Assembly: GCA_964500445.1 (NCBI GenBank)
Contig: CAZCOG010000015.1
Span: forward strand, 1-64,000
Length of the DNA: 64,000 nt
Reading direction: 5' to 3'
From: Persicitalea sp964500445
Lineage (GTDB): Bacteria > Bacteroidota > Bacteroidia > Cytophagales > Spirosomataceae
The notes beneath the pieces were generated by a model. The model was not told the origin of the DNA, did no database searches, and saw only the letters and a list, made by a program, of their open reading frames with translations. The position numbers and the translations under genes are program-made. Below, in pieces: positions 8,620 to 16,135 of the stretch. Position 1 is the first letter of the stretch; the number at the start of each line of letters is the position of its first letter.

Positions 8620-10307
8620 TTCGTTCTTATTCTTTTTTGCTCAACGTGCTGGGTAGTAATAGAGTCTTTGCCCATCAAAATACCGACGCGATCCCCCTGC
8701 TTCCAAAGCAGCCCGAGAGCGTAGCGGTCTTTTTCTACCTCGGAGAATGGAATGTCAGCAAAATAGCCCGGGGCAAAATAGGCCTGATGCAGAAAGAGCT
8801 GCTTCCGGTTGGTATTTCGACGGCGTAAGGCCGGGAAGAGATAATATCTTTTTGCCGAACTAAGTACCACGTATACTCCACTGTCCTGCAAGCGTTGATC
8901 AGCATAGTTGGCATTGCTTATTTTGAGGCTTTGGGAGGTTTGCTTCACAGTAGTGCCTTGGGACAATTCAGTCAGCCCGGCCGTGTTCCCCGCGAATGAC
9001 TGGCGGGAGGCCGTTTTGATCAGAGGTAATAAATCATCGTAAAAAACAGACGGTTTTTCCATAAGCTGACTAGCAAGAGCTGTGTCTTCGGGCATTTCAA
9101 GTGTGCGATCTGTGTATGTCCAGTTAAATCTTTCAGTCGTCTGATATTTCCGAAGGTTGTAGGCATCTACCAAATGGTAATGGTAACTAAAAACCGAATA
9201 CAGAGCGTTGAGGAACACAATTCCTGAAACATAGGGCGACAGAAAACTTCCCCGGATGGGTATGACCACATACAAGTAAGCGACCAATAGGAGTAGGAAT
9301 GAGTATATTTTGTATCGGCTGGTCAGCAAACCTTCCAGTCCGAATCCTACCCGGGAATAGACTACGATTAAAGCTGTACCCAACACGAACAGTATAGCAC
9401 CAAGGCAAAAAAGATCGGTGATTTTGGCAAAATCGTATTCATAACGATTGCGGACCAGACTAAAAACCGTAGCAAAGCCGATGGAAATAGCGACCAGGAA
9501 TAGAATTGCCCCTAAAATCAGGCAAGCTTGTGGATGATTTTGGACAGGAAACGCTTCCGCGAATGAGCCAAGAAAATAGAGGTACCCTTTGATGAATGAT
9601 CCAACACTGAAATGGGTGTCCGGATTAGCAGGAGACCGGTGAAAACCTATAAAATATATCGTAATATAGCCAGCACTCACGCCGAGCCAGACAATCAGCC
9701 GCCGCCAGCGGGGAGCAAGCAGGAGTAAAACGGCACCAATGGGGAGAACGAGCAGCCCGTTTCCGCTTGTCAGGCAGGCCAGAGCTGCCAGTACTAGCGA
9801 AAGGATAAACGGACCCCGTCGCCGCGAAACGCAACAATATAAAGCCCAGACCGACAAAACTACCACGCCGAAATTTTGCACTGCTGCCATACCCCAGTAC
9901 ATATTTTCGTAGTGGCAAAGTGTAAGCCAGATAAAGGGAACAGGGATTAAGGCATAAAATGGCTTCTTATTGTTCCTTAGAAGTACCCACCACAATGCTA
10001 TCATTCCCAAGAGAATAATGTTTCCATAAAGCATTAATCGCTTAAAATTAAGCGCGCCGAAAAACTCGAAATCCAACAATGCGATAAAGCGCGTGAGGGT
10101 AATACGATGTTCGTTATGCTGCCGGAAAAGGGCTTGAATTTTGCCGGAAAAATCAGGGGCCTGCAGGTATTCAAGCAAAAAGGCTTTAAGGGCATGATCG
10201 TCCCACTTAGGGATATTAATTGCATAATAATCCCAGACCCAGAAAAAAATCCCAACCGGGATGAGCAAAGTCAGGCTCACGAGAATTTGGGAAGCCCGGT
10301 GGCTCAT
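8613..10307 (-). CDS. Polytopic membrane protein, candidate GT-C-type glycosyltransferase
   Basis: A 564-residue protein with around 10-12 hydrophobic segments over residues 8-380 and a soluble C-terminal tail of about 170 residues. The first extracytoplasmic loop carries PKWDDHALKAF (Asp36, Asp37, His38) and RQHNEHRITLTRF (His64, Glu66, His67). Acidic residues in this position are typical of GT-C enzymes that use polyprenyl-phosphate sugars. No named family is recognised from sequence. It overlaps the transketolase C-subunit gene by 4 bases and the acyltransferase gene by 7, so it belongs to the same operon. The GT-C assignment is an inference from topology and loop residues. Confidence 0.6.
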   Translation of the reverse strand: MSHRASQILVSLTLLIPVGIFFWVWDYYAINIPKWDDHALKAFLLEYLQAPDFSGKIQALFRQHNEHRITLTRFIALLDFEFFGALNFKRLMLYGNIILLGMIALWWVLLRNNKKPFYALIPVPFIWLTLCHYENMYWGMAAVQNFGVVVLSVWALYCCVSRRRGPFILSLVLAALACLTSGNGLLVLPIGAVLLLLAPRWRRLIVWLGVSAGYITIYFIGFHRSPANPDTHFSVGSFIKGYLYFLGSFAEAFPVQNHPQACLILGAILFLVAISIGFATVFSLVRNRYEYDFAKITDLFCLGAILFVLGTALIVVYSRVGFGLEGLLTSRYKIYSFLLLLVAYLYVVIPIRGSFLSPYVSGIVFLNALYSVFSYHYHLVDAYNLRKYQTTERFNWTYTDRTLEMPEDTALASQLMEKPSVFYDDLLPLIKTASRQSFAGNTAGLTELSQGTTVKQTSQSLKISNANYADQRLQDSGVYVVLSSAKRYYLFPALRRRNTNRKQLFLHQAYFAPGYFADIPFSEVEKDRYALGLLWKQGDRVGILMGKDSITTQHVEQKRIRTNW

Positions 10308-11224
10308 ACGCGCTGTGATAAATTGAGAAGTGCGGTTTCTAGGCTCGCAGCGTCAAGTTGGGCGTTTTTTTGGTGAAATTGTTGGCTTCCGTATTTATGG
10401 TCAGGGTATCCTTCTGCGCGTAGGCTCGTAAATGACTCAGGCCGAATCCCCTTTTCCAGTAATTGAACCGAAAGTTGCTGTGCCAATCCGCCCGTGCTGA
10501 CATGTTCTTCGGCCACAATAATCTGGGAGCAGTTCTGTAAGATTTCCCGAATATCTTCCGGCATATTCAGAGGGAAGGTATTAGCGGCTACTACAGTAAC
10601 AGTATCTTTCAAATCGTCATTTCCCGTCACCGCCATAAGTGCATTATTAGTAATAGGACCGAGCGTCACTACCGCTATTTCAGCTGCTTGCGGACGATGT
10701 ACGATCTTAAATGAACCCGATTGGTAGCTGTTTTCGGGGGTAAATTTTCCAGCACCCAGCCGCAGGTAGGCTGGGCGAGCCGTAGTCGCAATTTTGTTAA
10801 CGGTAGCATCAATCTCATCAGAAAATGCGGGTACGTGGGACGTTACATTCTGCAAACCGCTCAAACAGGCCAGATCTTCAAGGGTATGATGACTGCTGCC
10901 CATAATTCCATAGCCATACCCACCGCCATTGGCTACCAGAAAAACAGGTAGATTGTGAAAGCAAACATCATTACGAAACTGCTCCAGACAACGGTACACT
11001 ACAAATGGGGCAATGCTGTAACAGAATACTTTGTAGCCCTTATAAGCCATACCTGCCGCTACACCCACCATATTCTGTTCTGCTACACCCGCATTGATGA
11101 AGCGCTTACCCAGCGTTTCGCGCAGGTTCTCAAAGGCATTGTATCCCAGGTCGCCGGTGATAAAAACGATGGACTCGTCTTCGGCGGCGAGCTTTTCTAT
11201 TGATTGCGAAAATTCTACTCTCAT
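10304..11224 (-). CDS. Transketolase-like C-terminal subunit
   Basis: A 306-residue protein matching the pyrimidine-binding and C-terminal domains of transketolase. INAGVAEQNMVGVAAGMA near residue 42 contains the conserved Glu that activates thiamine diphosphate, followed by KVFCYSIAPFVVYR and GGYGYGIMGSSHHTLED. It should pair with the N-terminal subunit encoded at 13211-14044 to transfer two-carbon ketol units. The two halves are separated by the SDR-GT2 gene, an arrangement suggesting a dedicated sugar-building role. It overlaps the upstream gene by ATGA (4 bases) and the downstream gene by 4 bases. The donor and acceptor sugars are unknown. Confidence 0.85.
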   Translation of the reverse strand: MRVEFSQSIEKLAAEDESIVFITGDLGYNAFENLRETLGKRFINAGVAEQNMVGVAAGMAYKGYKVFCYSIAPFVVYRCLEQFRNDVCFHNLPVFLVANGGGYGYGIMGSSHHTLEDLACLSGLQNVTSHVPAFSDEIDATVNKIATTARPAYLRLGAGKFTPENSYQSGSFKIVHRPQAAEIAVVTLGPITNNALMAVTGNDDLKDTVTVVAANTFPLNMPEDIREILQNCSQIIVAEEHVSTGGLAQQLSVQLLEKGIRPESFTSLRAEGYPDHKYGSQQFHQKNAQLDAASLETALLNLSQRV

Positions 11225-13218
11225 TTGTTCAGTTGTTTGACCAAAGCCCGGATTTCATCGGCAGACTTATAGGCCTTAGGTCCTCGCTTGATGCGGGTGC
11301 GAATGAATTTAGGGCGTTTTTTTGTCTCTTCAAAAATCTTGGCAATATATTCGCCCAGGAACGAAATGCCGAGAATTGTCAGGCCGCCAAAAAAGACTAC
11401 CAGAATAATAACGGTAGAAATGCCGTAAGGGGTGCGCGGATCAAAATTCATTAATCGAGCCGCTATTTGCCAGATAATGCCCAAGAATGAAAGTCCCGTC
11501 AGGAAAAATCCCGCATAGCTCATGATTTCCAGTGGTGCAAAGCTAAATGAGAAGATCGCCTTTTTTGCCCACCAGATATTCTTACGCCAGTTGTTGGTCG
11601 ATACACCAAACATTCTTTCGGGTCTGACGTAGGGTACGCCCGTCTGCTTAAAACCAACCCAGGCTCGTAGGCCGCGAAGAAACTGCTCAGTTTCCGGCAG
11701 GTCAACCAATTCTTTTACCACCTTCCGATCGATGAGTGAAAAGTCACCCGCATCCCTCGGAATTCGGATATAACTAAGATTTTGAAAGATCTTGTAAAAA
11801 AGCTTATAGAAAAAATGAACCTGGGGCTTCATTTCCCGTTGCGTTCTGACGCCGTATACGACGTCGAAGCCTTCGTTCCACTTCTCATAGAAAGCAGGAA
11901 TTATTTCGGGAGGATCCTGCAAGTCGCCGTCCATCAGTACTACCGCGTCGCCGGTGGCAATTTCCATGCCGCTCAAAAAGGCGGACTGAGAACCAAAATT
12001 CCGGGAATGGCTGATGCCTACTACGTTGGGGTCCTCGTCGCAGAGAGCGTCGATTACTTCTTCCTGGTTATCGGGCGAATTGTCGTTAACAAAGATGATT
12101 TCATACCTGACTTTCAGCTCGTTGAACATCTTTACCAATCGCTCGTACATATATGGAATTGCCTGAGCATCCTTATAACATGCGATGATCGCGGTAATAA
12201 CCGGGTTGAGGTACGGATTCTCAAAAGCAGGGATAACACGATTTTCGTACTTAGCGCTTTCCTGCCAGTTTTTCGTTTTGGTCAACCCTTCGGCCAAAGA
12301 GGTAGTGGCATGCCACCCCAAATCGGCTTGGATGTTCGTTGGATCACCATACCATTCGGCCAGATCCCACTTTCGGTTGGTCATACTTCCCCATTCCGGC
12401 TGAACCTGCAAATTGAAAAGTTCGCGGGTAACTTCAACCAACTCTCCGATGGTCGTTTTCTGTCCGGTAGCTACATTATAGGATTTGCCCCGATTACTGG
12501 GCCCAACGCCCAAAGCTGACATCACGAAAGCATCAAGACAGTCATCGATGAATACAAAGTCACGGCTGATATCCGGCGAAACGAATGAAGGTAGTTGCCC
12601 GTGCCGGGCTTTTTCGATAAGGCGTGGGATGAGCCGATCGGGTTCTTCCCAATAACCATAAATTGAATAAAGCCGCAAGTTTAAGGTATTCAGACCTTTT
12701 GTTTTGGCGTAAAATTCCAGCAGGTAGGCGGCAGAAACTTTGGAAACTGCGTAATGACTGTTCGGTTCTACGCGATCGTCCTCTGCGGGGGCGGTGCAGT
12801 TGAACCCATATTCCGAACTGCTCCCGGCGTGGATATACACCGAATCGGTAGAGCAGTTTTCGAGCAAATTCACTGTTCCGACAACGTTGGTTTCGTAAGT
12901 CAGATTGATGTTGCTCTGCTTACTATACGCGCCGTAGGCAGCCAAATTAAATATGGTACGAGGCCGATATTTGTCAAAAACTTCCTTCACAGAGTTTTTG
13001 GAGAGAATATCGCAGTGAACTACATTTTCAAACGGGACGTCCAGTGTTTTGAGGCGCCAGGCCCGGGTGGCATCATGCGTCAGGGCATAGCAATCTTTTC
13101 GCACCTTAAATATTTCGTGAAAAAGATTGACACCGATAAAACCGCTGGCCCCGAAAACGAAAATCGGACCTTTGAGTTGCAGGATTTTTTCGGAAAAAGT
13201 TAGCGACTGCTCAGGCAT
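11221..13218 (-). CDS. Fusion of NAD-dependent epimerase/dehydratase and GT2 glycosyltransferase
   Basis: A 665-residue two-domain protein. Residues 1-320 form an extended SDR: the nucleotide-binding GASGFIG at 23-29 and the catalytic Tyr156/Lys160 of YAVSK. Residues of about 338-560 form a GtrB/DPM1-like GT2 domain with IIFVNDNSPDNQEE and the DxD-type DGDLQDPP at 430-437, then two C-terminal transmembrane segments (about 570-590 and 605-630) and a basic tail. One polypeptide can thus modify a nucleotide sugar and load a sugar onto a lipid carrier. It overlaps both transketolase genes (8 and 4 bases). The reading frame is uninterrupted, so this is a true fusion. The exact sugar is unknown. 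Confidence 0.9.
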   Translation of the reverse strand: MPEQSLTFSEKILQLKGPIFVFGASGFIGVNLFHEIFKVRKDCYALTHDATRAWRLKTLDVPFENVVHCDILSKNSVKEVFDKYRPRTIFNLAAYGAYSKQSNINLTYETNVVGTVNLLENCSTDSVYIHAGSSSEYGFNCTAPAEDDRVEPNSHYAVSKVSAAYLLEFYAKTKGLNTLNLRLYSIYGYWEEPDRLIPRLIEKARHGQLPSFVSPDISRDFVFIDDCLDAFVMSALGVGPSNRGKSYNVATGQKTTIGELVEVTRELFNLQVQPEWGSMTNRKWDLAEWYGDPTNIQADLGWHATTSLAEGLTKTKNWQESAKYENRVIPAFENPYLNPVITAIIACYKDAQAIPYMYERLVKMFNELKVRYEIIFVNDNSPDNQEEVIDALCDEDPNVVGISHSRNFGSQSAFLSGMEIATGDAVVLMDGDLQDPPEIIPAFYEKWNEGFDVVYGVRTQREMKPQVHFFYKLFYKIFQNLSYIRIPRDAGDFSLIDRKVVKELVDLPETEQFLRGLRAWVGFKQTGVPYVRPERMFGVSTNNWRKNIWWAKKAIFSFSFAPLEIMSYAGFFLTGLSFLGIIWQIAARLMNFDPRTPYGISTVIILVVFFGGLTILGISFLGEYIAKIFEETKKRPKFIRTRIKRGPKAYKSADEIRALVKQLNK

Positions 13219-14044
13219 GAATTGCGGGGCTAAGGTACTTCTCGCTGATTTCCTGCCTGGCCATTTCGTATTGTTCGGGATTCATCGGCAGGTAGTGCCA
13301 TTCCAGTTTATCCTCCATATAAGAAACGCCTTTTCCCTTGACGGTATGGGCGATGATAGCTTTGGGAAGGCCATTTTTATGGGTTTTCAATTCGTTGAGC
13401 GTGCGGTCGATTTCGGCGATATCATGACCATCGATTTCGATGGTTTCAAAGCCAATAGCCCGCCATTTTGCCGGGTCGGCTGTGTCACCCAGTACTTCGG
13501 CGGTTGTGCCAAATCCCTGTAAACCATTTTTGTCCACATACATAAACAGGTTGTCTAGTTTGTGTTGCAGAGCAAAGTGCGCTGCTTCCCAGGTCGTCCC
13601 TTCGTTCGTTTCGCCATCAGAGAGTAGTGCGTACGCGTAACTATCCTCACCACTGAGTTTGGCAGCGTGAGCTATGCCCGCCGCAATGGGCAGCCCGTGC
13701 CCGAGCGAACCGGTGGCAAATGGAATGCCCGGATACTGGCCAGGGGCCGGGTGGGCAGGGAGGGAAGTACCATCTTTATAATAAGTTGCCAAAGCCTCAT
13801 CGCTGATTTCGCCCAGGTAGTTAAGACAGGCATAAAGTGAAGCAGCGGCATGACCTTTTGAGAGCAAAAAGGTATCGAGTGGTTTTTTATTCAGGAGTAG
13901 AACTCCGATCATCAGGTCGATACAGCTCAGAGAGCAGCCAATGTGGCCAGCGTGGGCCTGATTGTACAGACTTAGGATTTTCAGCCTGAGCTGTCCGCTG
14001 AGCTGAGTGGAATCGGAAATACTGGCGATTACGGGTTGTGTCAT
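13211..14044 (-). CDS. Transketolase-like N-terminal subunit
   Basis: A 277-residue thiamine-diphosphate-binding half of transketolase. GHIGCSLSCIDLM near residue 33, FLLSKGHAAASLYA near 60, and the cofactor motif SDGETNEGTTWEAAHFA near 140 are conserved. It is first in the five-gene operon and pairs with the C-subunit at 10304-11224. A promoter-like box lies about 42 bases upstream of the ATG. Central-metabolism transketolase in this phylum is often a single chain encoded elsewhere, so this split copy inside a glycan cluster is probably specialised; that point is inference. Confidence 0.85.
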   Translation of the reverse strand: MTQPVIASISDSTQLSGQLRLKILSLYNQAHAGHIGCSLSCIDLMIGVLLLNKKPLDTFLLSKGHAAASLYACLNYLGEISDEALATYYKDGTSLPAHPAPGQYPGIPFATGSLGHGLPIAAGIAHAAKLSGEDSYAYALLSDGETNEGTTWEAAHFALQHKLDNLFMYVDKNGLQGFGTTAEVLGDTADPAKWRAIGFETIEIDGHDIAEIDRTLNELKTHKNGLPKAIIAHTVKGKGVSYMEDKLEWHYLPMNPEQYEMARQEISEKYLSPAIHA

Positions 14045-14085
14045 ATCGGATCGTGGACTTTTAGTCGCGAATGGCTAATCAGCCG

Positions 14086-14093
14086 CAAAAGTA
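14086..14093 (-). promoter_or_regulatory. -7 box of the transketolase/glycan operon
   Basis: The minus strand reads TACTTTTG, an exact TAnnTTTG match, with the operon's first ATG about 42 bases downstream. The -33 TTG is not clear at the expected distance. The position is right for the only long upstream gap of the operon. Confidence 0.5.
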
Positions 14094-14255
14094 CGGTTCT
14101 TTTTGGTTGATTTGGGCAGAAAGAGGTGTAAATCTCGCCTTGTAAAGGGAGCAATCCCGTTAGTAAAAAGTTGTAAACATTACGTTTTGAAGGCTGGTTA
14201 TTATTGAATTACTTGTCAAAAAGTACCTTTAACGGCCATCATTTTATATTCAGGT

Positions 14256-15041
14256 ATGAAGCAAGAAAACAATCCTACGCAGCTCACCGAAGACGAAAAG
14301 AAGCTCTTCGAAGACCTAATGCCCGAAGATTTAACCGAAATTCTTGACACAGGTGTTAACCGGCGACATTTTCTCAAACTGATGGCTTTGACTGGCGGCG
14401 GTATTCTTGCCTACCATTCCGGTGCCGCCGAACAAGTACTTACTCGCCCGTTGAACGCTCCTGCCCCGGATTTCTCGCCGACCTCGATAGAAAATGGAGT
14501 TGACGTAGCCTTCAACGTAAACGGTATAGCGAAAAAAGTACAAGTTGATTCTCGTATGACTTTGCTCGATACGCTGCGTGAAAGGCTGCAATTAACTGGA
14601 TCAAAGAAAGGCTGCGACCACGGTCAGTGCGGAGCATGTACTGTAATTATGGACGGGCGAAGGGTACTATCGTGCCTCACCCTGGCGGCCAGTTGCGAAG
14701 GCAGGGAGGTGAAAACAATTGAGGGTGTGGCACGTGGCAATCAACTTCATCCAATCCAAACTGCCTTTATTAAACACGATGGTTTTCAATGCGGTTTTTG
14801 TACTTCCGGCCAGATATGCTCGGCTGTCGCGTTACTGGATGAAGCCAAAAATGGTGATTTGAGCTACGTTTCTGAAAGTGTCCGGGTTCCAAAAAAGCCT
14901 GTGCCTCTCTCGGAAGAAGAAATCAGGGAGCGAATGTCCGGAAATCTGTGCCGCTGTGGTGCTTACCCCAACATCGTAGCCGCTATTCAGGAAGTATACA
15001 GCGGAAAACCCATTGAGCAAACCTGGCAAATGGTAGGCTAA
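14256..15041 (+). CDS. paoA: Periplasmic aldehyde oxidoreductase, 2Fe-2S subunit
   Basis: A 261-residue small subunit of the xanthine oxidase family. A Tat signal follows a long N-region: Arg36-Arg37 in NRRHFLKLMALTGGG. The plant-type 2Fe-2S cluster ligands are Cys120, Cys125, Cys128 and Cys140, and the second cluster uses Cys179, Cys182, Cys232 and Cys234 (QCGFC and LCRCG). It passes electrons from the molybdenum site to FAD. The next two genes encode the FAD and molybdenum subunits in the PaoABC order. The folded complex is likely exported by Tat on this subunit's signal. Substrates are probably aromatic or aliphatic aldehydes, by family. Confidence 0.85.
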   Translation: MKQENNPTQLTEDEKKLFEDLMPEDLTEILDTGVNRRHFLKLMALTGGGILAYHSGAAEQVLTRPLNAPAPDFSPTSIENGVDVAFNVNGIAKKVQVDSRMTLLDTLRERLQLTGSKKGCDHGQCGACTVIMDGRRVLSCLTLAASCEGREVKTIEGVARGNQLHPIQTAFIKHDGFQCGFCTSGQICSAVALLDEAKNGDLSYVSESVRVPKKPVPLSEEEIRERMSGNLCRCGAYPNIVAAIQEVYSGKPIEQTWQMVG

Positions 15042-15104
15042 CTTTTCATATTATTATTGCCCGCCGACAAATGGTGGGTGCCAATCTTAGCGTAGCTGAA
15101 AAAT

Positions 15105-16115
15105 ATGAGACCATTCAAATACACCAGGCCAAAAGATCCCGCCGAAGCAGCTCAGCTAGCGGCCTCCAATACCAATGCCAAATTCCTGGCGGGAGGTACC
15201 AACCTGCTCGACCTGATGAAAGAAGACGTCGAGCGTCCCAATGAATTGATTGACATTACGCGGCTAAACCTCTCTCAGATTAAACAACTACCCTCCGGCG
15301 CACTTTCGCTGGGCGGATTAGGCAAAAATACCGATGCCGCCAATCATCCTCTGGTCAGGCAGAATTTTCCATTGCTGACGCAGGCCATACTGGCCGGAGC
15401 TTCGGGTCAAATCCGAAGTATGGCGACAAACGGCGGGAATATGTTGCAACGCACCCGCTGTCCATATTTCTACGAAGTATCCATGCCTTGCAATAAGCGT
15501 GAGCCGGGTCGTTACGAAGGAGCGTTCGGTTGCGGAGCTTTGGAAGGCATCAACCGGACTCACGCTATATTTGGCTGGTCCGAAAAATGTGTTGCCGTCT
15601 ACCCTTCCGACATGGCGATTGCTCTGGCAGCATTGGATGCAATTATCAAAGTCAGGAGTGCCAATGGACAAGAGCGCCACATCCCGTTCGCTGATTTTCA
15701 TCGTTTGCCGGGTGACACTCCTGAGAAGGAGAATAATCTGGAAGCTGGTGAACTGATCGTGGCCATCGAATTGCCCAAAAATAATTTTGCCAACCATTCT
15801 TACTACCTTAAAGTCCGGGATCGGGCTTCCTACGCTTTTGCGCTGGTTTCGGTCGCGGCTGCTTTGGAATTGGATGGATCACGTATCAGGCAAGCCAGAA
15901 TTGCTATGGGAGGCGTGGCTCACAAGCCCTGGCGAGCCCTGGAAGCCGAAAAGTTGCTGGCTGGAAAAGAGGCAACGACGGAGAATTTCAAGCAGGCCGC
16001 TGACGCCGAAATGGCCGCTGCCCGGCCATTGGAGCACAATCGGTTCAAAGTGGAATTGGGAAACCGAAGTATCGTACACGCGCTCGAAAAGGCATTGAAG
16101 GGCAGTAAATCCTGA
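15105..16115 (+). CDS. paoB: Periplasmic aldehyde oxidoreductase, FAD (and 4Fe-4S) subunit
   Basis: A 336-residue medium subunit. FAD-binding motifs are AKFLAGGTNLLDLMK (residues 25-39) and ATNGGNMLQRTRCP (107-120). An insertion carries Cys119, Cys129, Cys143 and Cys162; an equivalent insertion in PaoB-type subunits binds a 4Fe-4S cluster, so this complex probably has one too. The C-terminal CO-dehydrogenase flavoprotein domain follows. No signal peptide is present, in keeping with export piggybacked on the Tat signal of the 2Fe-2S subunit. The gene starts 63 bases after paoA and 20 bases before paoC. Confidence 0.85.
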   Translation: MRPFKYTRPKDPAEAAQLAASNTNAKFLAGGTNLLDLMKEDVERPNELIDITRLNLSQIKQLPSGALSLGGLGKNTDAANHPLVRQNFPLLTQAILAGASGQIRSMATNGGNMLQRTRCPYFYEVSMPCNKREPGRYEGAFGCGALEGINRTHAIFGWSEKCVAVYPSDMAIALAALDAIIKVRSANGQERHIPFADFHRLPGDTPEKENNLEAGELIVAIELPKNNFANHSYYLKVRDRASYAFALVSVAAALELDGSRIRQARIAMGGVAHKPWRALEAEKLLAGKEATTENFKQAADAEMAAARPLEHNRFKVELGNRSIVHALEKALKGSKS

Positions 16116-16135
16116 TTAAAACTACCAGAGATTTT

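Noticed and set aside
11782..12519. 245-residue plus-strand ORF
   Set aside because: Lies wholly opposite the SDR-GT2 fusion gene, whose motifs are clear; no independent support.
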